29,046 bases of DNA from CAZJDM01 sp964544765 (GTDB lineage Bacteria; Bdellovibrionota_B; Oligoflexia; CAYFLR01), in NCBI GenBank assembly GCA_964544765.1, contig CAZJDM010000043.1, positions 1-29,046 on the forward strand, given 5' to 3'. Position numbers and translations under genes: made by a program. Positions 1 through 6,472 of this stretch are shown piece by piece (position 1 is the stretch's first letter; each line of letters starts with the position of its first letter). The notes under the pieces were generated by a model. That model was not told the DNA's origin. It searched no databases and was given only the letters and a program-made list of their open reading frames with translations.

Positions 1-75
1 AAGCCAGCTTTTGTACCAAAAAGAGAAAGTATTTTAATGTGATCAGAATGTTAGTGAAGATACATTGATGATATC

Positions 76-201
76 ATGAAAAGTTCTACTATATTTCTAG
101 GAATGAAAAATTTTAAAGAAATACTTCCCCTCACTTGTATCAGTGTTATTCTGTCAACAAGTGCGTTTCTAACAAGCATTTCTGATTCTGTCAAAAAATA
201 A
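76..201 (+). CDS. possible small membrane peptide, 41 aa
   Basis: An ATG-started frame of 41 codons ends at a TAA at 199-201. Residues about 15-36 are mostly hydrophobic (Leu, Ile, Val, Phe with Ser/Thr) and could form one membrane span or a signal-like segment. I see no convincing ribosome binding site before the ATG. The base composition is like the surrounding intergenic DNA, so this may be chance. I recognise no family. The first 75 bases may include the tail of a gene cut by the window edge, but no frame stands out. Confidence 0.2.
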   Translation: MKSSTIFLGMKNFKEILPLTCISVILSTSAFLTSISDSVKK

Positions 202-273
202 ATAGAGAAAATTTACGAATACGTTAACAAGGTGTTAATAAATCTTCAAAAAAAAATTATTTATTATTTTATA

Positions 274-1059
274 TTATATAGTTATCTGGCATTTTACAGG
301 GTAGTGGTCAGAAGGATAAAGATGAGAAGAATCAGGGCATCCATTTTCTTTATAACTAGTGTCCATCCATATTTTAGTTGTTTTAAAAGATTTGTTTAAC
401 AATATCCAATCAATTCTATCTCCATTGGTTTCACCTGTAAAAAAATGAGTTGAAGTCTGCTCTTCCAGCTTTTTAGTGATCCAAGGATCGTATAAGTTAG
501 AGATATTATTCATAATTATTTTTCGGGTATCTGAGGTTGGAGAATCATTAAAATCTCCCATCAAGATAATGGGGAGATTTTCTGTATTAAGCCTATTAAT
601 TTGATTTGATAGAACTTTTGCTTGTTCTATTCGGGTGGATTCCAGGATATGATCAAAGTGGACATTAATCAGCATAAAGGTAGTATTTTCTATTTGACCT
701 TTTATCCAGGTAAATAATCGAGGATAGGCACTATCGAAAGAAGAACTATCGGGTATGGTAGGAGTTTCAGATAGCCATAAATCTCCGCTATTTAATACTT
801 TAATTAATTTTTGATCATAGAATATGCATGGATACATGCGATTTTTGTTCCATTCTCGGTGATCCTCTGCCAATTTATAAGGATATATAAGGTATTCCAG
901 TTCTCTGATTTGCCAATACCATCCTTCCTGGGTAGAGATAATACATGGATTGTCATTCACTAGAATGTTTACCAGCAGATCTTTTCGGTAGTTCCAATCA
1001 TGATATTTGTCCTGGGGTTCTGCATATCTAATATTGGAGGATACAATCGTAAAATTCAT
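274..1059 (-). CDS. endonuclease/exonuclease/phosphatase (EEP) family protein
   Basis: This 261-residue protein has the whole EEP metal-dependent hydrolase signature: an N-terminal SSNIRYA strand, TQEGW with the metal-binding Glu at about 45, NVHFDH at 131-136, GDFNDSP at 168-174 with the Asp/Asn pair, DRIDWI at 214-219 and SDHYPV at the C-terminus (Asp251, His252). The family hydrolyses phosphodiester or phosphomonoester bonds in nucleic acids, sugar phosphates or lipids. The opening resembles the small stand-alone bacterial branch, whose substrate is usually unknown. There is no signal peptide, so it is probably cytoplasmic. The ATG at 1059 is preceded by AAGGAAA at good spacing. It is divergently transcribed from the transposase-like gene, with a sigma-70-like promoter between them. 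Confidence 0.88.
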   Translation of the reverse strand: MNFTIVSSNIRYAEPQDKYHDWNYRKDLLVNILVNDNPCIISTQEGWYWQIRELEYLIYPYKLAEDHREWNKNRMYPCIFYDQKLIKVLNSGDLWLSETPTIPDSSSFDSAYPRLFTWIKGQIENTTFMLINVHFDHILESTRIEQAKVLSNQINRLNTENLPIILMGDFNDSPTSDTRKIIMNNISNLYDPWITKKLEEQTSTHFFTGETNGDRIDWILLNKSFKTTKIWMDTSYKENGCPDSSHLYPSDHYPVKCQITI

Positions 1060-1099
1060 TTAGAATTATTTCCTTGAATCAAACAACCAGCTAGATATG

Positions 1100-1128
1100 A
1101 TTTTACAATTTGTTAATGGAAAAGTAAA
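1100..1128 (-). promoter_or_regulatory. sigma-70-like promoter for the EEP gene
   Basis: Read on the minus strand, a -35 box TTTACT (1123-1128, 4 of 6) is followed after 17 bp by a -10 box TAAAAT (1100-1105, 5 of 6). The predicted transcript starts near 1093, giving a leader of about 33 nt that includes the AAGGAAA ribosome binding site. It faces away from the transposase-like gene's own promoter. Confidence 0.5.
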
Positions 1129-1139
1129 TACAATGTATC

Positions 1140-1168
1140 TTGACAGAAAGCTTAGATCAAAATATAGA
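1140..1168 (+). promoter_or_regulatory. near-consensus sigma-70 promoter at the transposase start
   Basis: A perfect -35 TTGACA (1140-1145), a 17-bp spacer and TATAGA (1163-1168, 5 of 6) form a strong promoter. Its expected start point, near 1175, falls at the ATG at 1176-1178. This lies inside the longest possible reading frame, which starts with the TTG of the -35 box itself. The simplest reading is that this is the promoter and that the downstream ATG is the real start, giving a leaderless or almost leaderless mRNA. Confidence 0.55.
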
Positions 1169-1175
1169 AAACTAT

Positions 1176-2909
1176 ATGACACATCTTCATAAGAAAGTAA
1201 AAAATGGCAAAGCTTATTATTATTTGAGAGATATCAAGCGTATTGATGGTAAACCTAAAGTCGTTAATCAGGTTTATTTGGGGTCACCGGATACTATTGC
1301 CAACAAAATAAAATCAAATGAGGGATATTCACTTCCTGATCGGGTAGAGTCATTAGAGTTTGGTTCTTTATTTATTGCTTTTGAGTTAGAAAAAAAATTG
1401 AATATTATTTCTATTATTGATTCTATCATTCATTCTAAAGGTCAAGACCCTGATAAATTATCTGCAGGTAAGCTGTTTTTCTTGGGTATGGCAAAAAGAT
1501 TAATTGATCCTTTGGATAGTAGAAATTTAGAGGATTGGTACAGTACCCAAGACTTAGGTTCAAATTTTTTAAAAGATCGTGATCAGATTACCTCGACAAA
1601 TTTTTGGGATGTCTGGAGTAATATTAGTATAGAAAAAATTTTACAAATTGGGCCAGCTCTATTTGATCATTTAACTGAATTTTATCATATTGCCTCTGAT
1701 TTTGTATCTATTGATACATCAAATGCTTTTACTTTCTCTAATCAACAAGAAGAGGATTTATCATCGGTAGAACCTTTTACTCCGGGTCAGCATGTACATA
1801 AACAAATAAACCTACTATTATTTATGGATCGTAAATCACGATTACCTGTTGATTATTTAGTATATGAAGAAAATAGATATGATCCCGATTTATTTTCCAA
1901 AGCCATTACCCAACTGATCAAAGAAAACCCAATCCACAAATATAATCATCATAGATTAACTATTGTTATTGATAAAGGTGTTACCAACGAGCACCATTTG
2001 TCACAGGTAGTGCAAGGACAAAAAGTATCTTTTGTGACTAAGTATTATCCTTTCTTTGTAGAAGACTTAGTTAGAACGGATATAAACTATTTTTTCCCTT
2101 TAGATATGGAGGAAAATCGGCGTTTAGATAAAATAGGTAAAAGTTTTAATAAAATACTAGCCTGGCGCACAAAAGCTCCAATCTGGGGAGAAAATCATAC
2201 AGTAGTGGTTACTTTTGATCCAAAAGAATATCGTAAAAATTGCTTTTTATTAGAACGAAATTTAGAAGTTGTACGTCAATCTTTAATGGAGTTTCGCCGT
2301 AATTGTAGAGAAAACCATCCACGGTGGCAAGAAACTGAAAAGATATATAAACGTTATCAAAGATTATGCGATCGACTGCATTTTGGTTCTCAGTATTATA
2401 AAATTGATTTTGGTCCTAACAATAAAGCAGAAGATATGACTTTTCGTAAAATTCAATTTGAAGTTAATAAAGCAAAAGAATTTTTTGGTAAGACATTTAT
2501 TGTCACTAATAATCATGATTGGTCCACTGTGGATATTGTTAGATGGTCCAACGAACGAGTAAAAGTTGAGGGTCATATTAAGCATGGAATCACTTATAGA
2601 AGAGTCTCTACTAAAGCTTCGGTAAACTGGACCGAGAATAAGGTACATTGTTATTTGTTATCAAATATTATAGCACTGACAGTAAAACGTGTTTTTGAAA
2701 TTGAATTAGAAAAACATCTAATGAATACATCCTTTTCAACCGAAGCCAATAGCGCCTTTAGAGCGATGAGATCATTATCATCGTTGTCACTTAGGTGCCA
2801 AAATAAGAGTGAGTCAACTAAAATAATTGAATCTCCAAATAAATATCAATCATTTATTTTATCAGCTTTTGGTTATAAATTTGATCAAGGTGTAATTAGA
2901 AAAAGATGA
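1176..2909 (+). CDS. IS1634/IS4-like DDE transposase
   Basis: The frame is open from a TTG at 1140 (589 aa). I prefer the ATG at 1176 (577 aa), because the TTG is part of a -35 box and a promoter fits directly upstream of the ATG. The N-terminus (KKVKNGKAYYYLRDIKRIDG) resembles the start of IS1634 transposases. Numbered from the TTG, candidate catalytic residues are Asp192 (SIDTSN), Asp278 (VIDKGVTN) and Glu477 (VEGHIKHG). The Glu is followed by VNWTENKVHCYLLSNIIALT, matching the family's W-T-E-K-H C-terminal block. The length is normal and there is no frameshift, so it looks intact. It overlaps the next gene by 4 bp (ATGA), so the two are probably translationally coupled. I found no convincing terminal inverted repeats; it may be a mobile element with a passenger gene, or a domesticated transposase. 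Confidence 0.82.
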   Translation: MTHLHKKVKNGKAYYYLRDIKRIDGKPKVVNQVYLGSPDTIANKIKSNEGYSLPDRVESLEFGSLFIAFELEKKLNIISIIDSIIHSKGQDPDKLSAGKLFFLGMAKRLIDPLDSRNLEDWYSTQDLGSNFLKDRDQITSTNFWDVWSNISIEKILQIGPALFDHLTEFYHIASDFVSIDTSNAFTFSNQQEEDLSSVEPFTPGQHVHKQINLLLFMDRKSRLPVDYLVYEENRYDPDLFSKAITQLIKENPIHKYNHHRLTIVIDKGVTNEHHLSQVVQGQKVSFVTKYYPFFVEDLVRTDINYFFPLDMEENRRLDKIGKSFNKILAWRTKAPIWGENHTVVVTFDPKEYRKNCFLLERNLEVVRQSLMEFRRNCRENHPRWQETEKIYKRYQRLCDRLHFGSQYYKIDFGPNNKAEDMTFRKIQFEVNKAKEFFGKTFIVTNNHDWSTVDIVRWSNERVKVEGHIKHGITYRRVSTKASVNWTENKVHCYLLSNIIALTVKRVFEIELEKHLMNTSFSTEANSAFRAMRSLSSLSLRCQNKSESTKIIESPNKYQSFILSAFGYKFDQGVIRKR

Positions 2910-4165
2910 AAAAAATACTTTTTGCGGTTGCAACCCATAATTTATCAGAAACTATTAAAGCGTTAGAAGTAGCCAAGTCTTGTGGAGAACAATTTAATTT
3001 TCAGTTTATGGGTTATGGAGGGAAGTTTAGACATTTGATTACAGATGCTGGATTTGATTATCATCTATTAGAACCAGCACTAACTGATAGTAAAATCGAG
3101 CAATTGTTGAAGGTTGAAAATTTAGAAATGGATCTTAATAAAGTTGATCAATTGGATTTAGATCAGAATGTTTTTTCTCAAGAAGAACTTTTACATAGGG
3201 TAAAATCAGAATCAGATCTAATCAAGTCTCTGACTCCAGCTGTTATAGTAACTGGCTTTTGTTTAAGCACTTCTTTGTCTTCGAAGTTTTGTCAGGTTCC
3301 TCTGGTACGGATATTACCATCAGTAGGAATTAAATCCTTTTATGAAGCAGGATTAGGAATTTGGCCCGATAGTTTGGATCTTTCATATACTCAATTGATC
3401 CCTCAAAAGTTTTTAGATCGATGGGCATCTAAGCGTGTTTTGCCTTCATCCTTTTTTACAGTACCATTTAATGAGGTGGCTAGATATTTAAATGTTCCTA
3501 TTTTTAAATCTTTTTTTGATATTTTAGAAGCTGATATGACTTTGTTGACTGATGTTCCACAAATGACTGGTTTGATAAATTTACCAGATAATTATCATTA
3601 TATCGGACCTATATTATCTCAATTAGAAAAGACTGCTCCTCCTGAATTAGATGATCTTCCTACCGATAAACCGATAGTATATTTTCCTTTGGAGGGTATA
3701 GATGATGATAAAATTGTTGATGAAGTAATTGAGGGAATTAGTAGAACTAATTATTATATCATTATAACAACTCCTAGATTTTCTAAGAGCGTTGAAATTA
3801 ATGCTCGGGATAATATGATGATTATAGATTGGCTGCCGCCACATGTTATAAGTGATTATGCGGATATCTCGATTATTCAGGGAGATCAAGAGAATGTTTA
3901 TGCAGCTTGTATGTCTGGAACACCTATTGTTGGCATAGGTAGTAAGTATATATATCAATCCAATTTGGAATGTGTGGTAAGAAAAGGTTTTGCGTTAAGG
4001 ATACCTCCTCGAAGTTTAACGGGTAAGAAGGTAGTGAAGACTTTAAAAAGATTGTCACGTAATAGAGAGGCTAAAAGAAAGATCCTCGAATTCAAACAAT
4101 TTTGTCAAAACCTTCAAGGTTCTATTACTGCTGCTAAAGTTCTATATGAAAAGTTTGGCGGTTAA
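2906..4165 (+). CDS. GT-B-like glycosyltransferase (GT1/MGT-like), divergent
   Basis: This 419-residue protein looks like a nucleotide-sugar glycosyltransferase of the two-Rossmann-domain GT-B type. The N-terminal strand is KKILFAVATHNLSE, followed by the FQFMGYGGKFRHLI segment. YHYIGPI at about 231-237 is the linker motif of UDP-glycosyltransferases, and DWLPPH is the 'W.PQ..lL' element. The donor-binding loop, normally HGG.GT..EA...G.P...P, reads QGDQENVYAACMSGTPIVG here, so the usual His-Gly-Gly is missing. It may be a divergent or inactive enzyme. It begins inside the last codons of the transposase gene (ATG at 2906, transposase TGA at 2907-2909). It has no ribosome binding site of its own beyond purine-rich coding sequence, which suggests translation by termination-reinitiation. 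Confidence 0.6.
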   Translation: MKKILFAVATHNLSETIKALEVAKSCGEQFNFQFMGYGGKFRHLITDAGFDYHLLEPALTDSKIEQLLKVENLEMDLNKVDQLDLDQNVFSQEELLHRVKSESDLIKSLTPAVIVTGFCLSTSLSSKFCQVPLVRILPSVGIKSFYEAGLGIWPDSLDLSYTQLIPQKFLDRWASKRVLPSSFFTVPFNEVARYLNVPIFKSFFDILEADMTLLTDVPQMTGLINLPDNYHYIGPILSQLEKTAPPELDDLPTDKPIVYFPLEGIDDDKIVDEVIEGISRTNYYIIITTPRFSKSVEINARDNMMIIDWLPPHVISDYADISIIQGDQENVYAACMSGTPIVGIGSKYIYQSNLECVVRKGFALRIPPRSLTGKKVVKTLKRLSRNREAKRKILEFKQFCQNLQGSITAAKVLYEKFGG

Positions 4166-4178
4166 ATTGTAACTTATC

Positions 4179-4204
4179 AATGAGTACAGCCGATGTCATT
4201 TTTT
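4179..4204 (+). terminator. weak possible terminator after the glycosyltransferase gene
   Basis: A short 5-bp stem (AATGA at 4179-4183 with TCATT at 4196-4200) around a 12-nt loop leads into a run of six T residues at 4199-4204. The stem is too short to be convincing alone; position and T-run are the main support. Confidence 0.25.
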
Positions 4205-4322
4205 CTTATCTAGAGTTAAGATTAAGTAAGATATAGTTTTGATAAAATTGCGAAGAAATTGTGATAATATTCTAAAGAATTTAAATATAAATATTATTAA
4301 TATAAATTATTGCAAAAATATG

Positions 4323-4349
4323 TTGACAAAACATTGTTATGAGTATAGC
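4323..4349 (+). promoter_or_regulatory. possible promoter of the PPC-domain gene
   Basis: A perfect TTGACA (4323-4328) is followed by TATAGC (4344-4349) at a short 15-bp spacing. The gene's ATG at 4395 is preceded by a strong AGAGGAG ribosome binding site. The spacing is suboptimal, so the -10 assignment is uncertain. Confidence 0.35.
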
Positions 4350-4394
4350 CACTTATTTTAAGTAGTATCTATAACTTTTTTAGAGGAGAATGGA

Positions 4395-5132
4395 ATGAAA
4401 AATTTTATGAGATTTTCAATGATTATTTTGTTCTTAGTAACATCGGTGTCGGCTTTCGCTAATAGACCTTTTCCTGACAATGCAAGACAAGTTCAGGTTA
4501 ATGGTGAGTACACACAATATACTTTGACCAGAAATAATGACACAGACTGGTTTCAGTTTACTCTTGAAGAAGCTTCAGATAGATTGAGAGTACGTGTATT
4601 ATTTAATGACGATCCTGCAGATATTGATGTTAAATTGTTTGAGGAAGATGGTAATGAATTAAGTAGACTTGATACGTCGGATAGTACAAATGATAATGAA
4701 AGACTCACCGTATGGAATGTTCCAGCAGGAACTTATTGGGTAAAAATTTATGTATATGATAGTGAATGGAATCGATTAGAAGAAACAGAAGAAGCCGGTG
4801 AAGAAGTAGAAAGTACCAGCATATCTTATACCGTAGGTGTAACAAATCGACCAGAAGAAGGCGAAGCAGAAGCTGAACCAGAAGCAGTAGAGCCAACAGA
4901 ACCAGGTGAAGGTGAACCAGAAGGTCCAGGTGAAGCCCCCGAAGAGCCAGTTGAAGCTCCAGAAGAGCCAGTTGAAGAAGCTGAAAATGAAACAGCCGAA
5001 GAGCCAGCCGAAGAGCCAGCTGAGGAACCAGCAGAAAATGAAACAGCCGAAGAACCAGCAGAAGAGCCAGCTGAGGAACCAGCAGAAAATGAAACAGCAG
5101 AAGAGCCAGTTGAAGAAGCTGAAGAAGGTTAA
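4395..5132 (+). CDS. secreted PPC-like domain protein with acidic repeat tail
   Basis: The 245-residue product has a Sec signal peptide (a hydrophobic run at about 6-20, likely cleaved after SAFA near residue 22). Residues about 25-150 look like a bacterial pre-peptidase C-terminal (PPC) beta-sandwich: TDWFQFTL, DIDVKLFEEDGNEL and VPAGTYWVKIYVYD are characteristic strands. PPC domains normally sit behind secreted proteases; here the domain is alone. From about residue 150 the protein becomes Glu/Pro/Ala-rich, with near-identical 17-residue units built on ENETAEEP, giving a very acidic and probably disordered tail. AGAGGAG precedes the ATG. The gene ends at a strong terminator, so it is probably monocistronic. 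The function is unknown; an exported or surface calcium-binding or spacer role is only a guess. Confidence 0.8.
   Translation: MKNFMRFSMIILFLVTSVSAFANRPFPDNARQVQVNGEYTQYTLTRNNDTDWFQFTLEEASDRLRVRVLFNDDPADIDVKLFEEDGNELSRLDTSDSTNDNERLTVWNVPAGTYWVKIYVYDSEWNRLEETEEAGEEVESTSISYTVGVTNRPEEGEAEAEPEAVEPTEPGEGEPEGPGEAPEEPVEAPEEPVEEAENETAEEPAEEPAEEPAENETAEEPAEEPAEEPAENETAEEPVEEAEEG
4983..5111 (+). repeat. 51-bp tandem repeats encoding the acidic tail
   Basis: Two nearly identical 51-bp units (4983-5033 and 5034-5084) and a partial third (5085-5111) each start with GAAAATGAAACAGC and encode a 17-residue Glu/Pro/Ala unit. The few differences are silent (for example GCC to GCA). Shorter 21-bp GAAGAGCCAGTTGAAG-type repeats precede them. 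The arrangement suggests recent expansion by slippage or unequal recombination. Confidence 0.88.
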
Positions 5133-5163
5133 TAATTATTTAATTTATTGAAGAAAAAGATAC

Positions 5164-5206
5164 TAACGCGATGAGTAGTTAATACCGCTCATCGCGTTAT
5201 TTTTTT
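5164..5206 (+). terminator. strong intrinsic terminator, possibly bidirectional
   Basis: A perfect 12-bp stem (TAACGCGATGAG at 5164-5175 pairing with CTCATCGCGTTA at 5188-5199), a 12-nt loop and a run of seven T residues at 5200-5206 lie 31 bp after the PPC-gene stop. The minus-strand ketoacyl synthase gene ends at 5219. On that strand the hairpin is followed, five bases later, by a T-rich stretch, so it may serve both convergent genes. Confidence 0.92.
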
Positions 5207-5218
5207 ATCTAATTAATT

Positions 5219-6340
5219 CTAGACTTTTTGGATAATAATACTACTAGCGGAATATCCAGCTCCAAAAGCACAGATAACTCCTAAGTCATTAACCTTAAGA
5301 TCATTGCGAAATTTGTGGAAGACAATCATTGATCCTGCTGAACTGGTATTGCCATAATTTTCCAATGCATCAGGAGCTAACTGAGCGGTTGGTTCTTTAC
5401 CTATAATCCGCTTAACAATTAAATGATTGATATTAATATTAGCTTGATGTAACCAAAAGCGTTTAATATTAGCTGGTTTATAGTCATTATCGGTTAAATG
5501 ATTTCCTATTAGATCCGAAACCATTTCGACTACATTTTTAAAAACTCGGGATCCATTTTGACTGAAAAGTTTGTCTGCGGAATTGGCCGTTTCTGGCCAG
5601 GAGCGGTTGAGAAAACCAAAATTATTACGAATATTGTTAGAAAAAGAAGTAAATGATCTAATATCTTTTATCTCAAAAACCTTATGAGTAGTTAAACTGT
5701 TCTCATTTTCAACTACAACTGCTGTGGCTGCATCACCAAATAAAAAGTGGCTATCTCTGTCTTTAAAGTTGGTGTGGCCGGTACAAATTTCAGGATTAAT
5801 AACCAGGGCACATTTAGCGGACGCATTTTTAATATGGGCAACGGCGGTCTGAATACCAAAAGTTGCGGAAGAACAGGCGACCATCAAATCAAAGGCAAAG
5901 CCGTTAATATTTAGAGCCTGTTGGACCTCAATAGAAATAGAAGGGTACGCTCGTTGAAAAGTGGAGCTAGCTACTATTACTAAATCTACATCTTTGTGAG
6001 TTTTTTTAGCTTGTTTTAAAGCATCTTTAGCGGCTAAAACAGCAATTTCCGCTTGAATGCTCAATTCATTGTCTGAGCGTTCTTTAATAAGTGGGCACAT
6101 GACCTCAGGATCTAAGATGCCTGACTTATTGACAACATAACGACTTTTGACTCCAGAGACCCGGTAAATAAAATCAGATCCGGTCCTGCGGATAGGTTTT
6201 AATTCTTTAGAACGGATCTTTTTCATGTTTTCTTCGTTGTAACGTGCCGCATAATAATTAAAAGATTTAACCAACTCTTCATTAGAGATAGTTTCTGGTG
6301 GAGTATAAAGTCCGGTACCACTAATATAAACTCGTTGCAT
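5219..6340 (-). CDS. beta-ketoacyl-ACP synthase III, FabH-like long form
   Basis: This thiolase-fold condensing enzyme extends acyl primers with malonyl-ACP. The catalytic triad is visible: Cys156 in VACSSATFG, His298 in WLHQANIN and Asn331 in NYGNTSSAG. At 373 residues it is about 55 longer than E. coli FabH. Extra sequence near residues 25-90, including LDPEVMCPLIKERSDNELS, matches my memory of the Pseudomonas PA3286 (FabH2) branch, which accepts medium-chain acyl-CoA. That substrate is inferred. The C-terminus FGAGYSASSIIIQ is the usual glycine-rich end. AGGAGA precedes the ATG at 6340. A promoter candidate lies at 6385-6412. It stands alone, with no fab gene cluster beside it, which fits a salvage or specialised role rather than the housekeeping FabH. 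Confidence 0.9.
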   Translation of the reverse strand: MQRVYISGTGLYTPPETISNEELVKSFNYYAARYNEENMKKIRSKELKPIRRTGSDFIYRVSGVKSRYVVNKSGILDPEVMCPLIKERSDNELSIQAEIAVLAAKDALKQAKKTHKDVDLVIVASSTFQRAYPSISIEVQQALNINGFAFDLMVACSSATFGIQTAVAHIKNASAKCALVINPEICTGHTNFKDRDSHFLFGDAATAVVVENENSLTTHKVFEIKDIRSFTSFSNNIRNNFGFLNRSWPETANSADKLFSQNGSRVFKNVVEMVSDLIGNHLTDNDYKPANIKRFWLHQANININHLIVKRIIGKEPTAQLAPDALENYGNTSSAGSMIVFHKFRNDLKVNDLGVICAFGAGYSASSIIIQKV

Positions 6341-6384
6341 TTGATTTCTCCTATTTGGAAACTCAATTATGGAAAAATTCCATG

Positions 6385-6412
6385 ATAGTATCTTACATAG
6401 GAAATCAGTAAA
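6385..6412 (-). promoter_or_regulatory. possible promoter of the FabH-like gene
   Basis: On the minus strand TTTACT (6407-6412) is followed after 16 bp by TACTAT (6385-6390), each matching 4 of 6 consensus bases. The predicted leader of about 38 nt contains the AGGAGA ribosome binding site. Confidence 0.35.
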
Positions 6413-6472
6413 TGCAAATAAAAATTAAAAAGAACAACTACATAAAGGGATAAAAGATAAACTGAGAATATA

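Noticed and set aside
1..54. Tail of an upstream gene at the left edge (frame ending in TGA at 40-42)
   Set aside because: All three plus-strand frames end within about 70 bases, so no frame can be preferred.
1060..1139. Possible left terminal inverted repeat of an insertion sequence, ACAATTTGTT near 1106
   Set aside because: The best partner after the glycosyltransferase gene (ACAATTTCTT on the minus strand near 4260) matches over too few bases in AT-rich DNA.
2364..2648. Antisense open frame inside the transposase gene
   Set aside because: It mirrors the conserved transposase coding sequence, has no ribosome binding site and resembles no protein.
3647..3958. Antisense open frame inside the glycosyltransferase gene
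   Set aside because: Ile/Asn/Tyr-rich translation typical of reading AT-rich codons backwards.
4906..5151. Lys/Gln-rich frame overlapping the acidic repeat tail
   Set aside because: It is the shifted reading of the Glu/Pro/Ala repeats; the sense frame has a signal peptide, domain and ribosome binding site.
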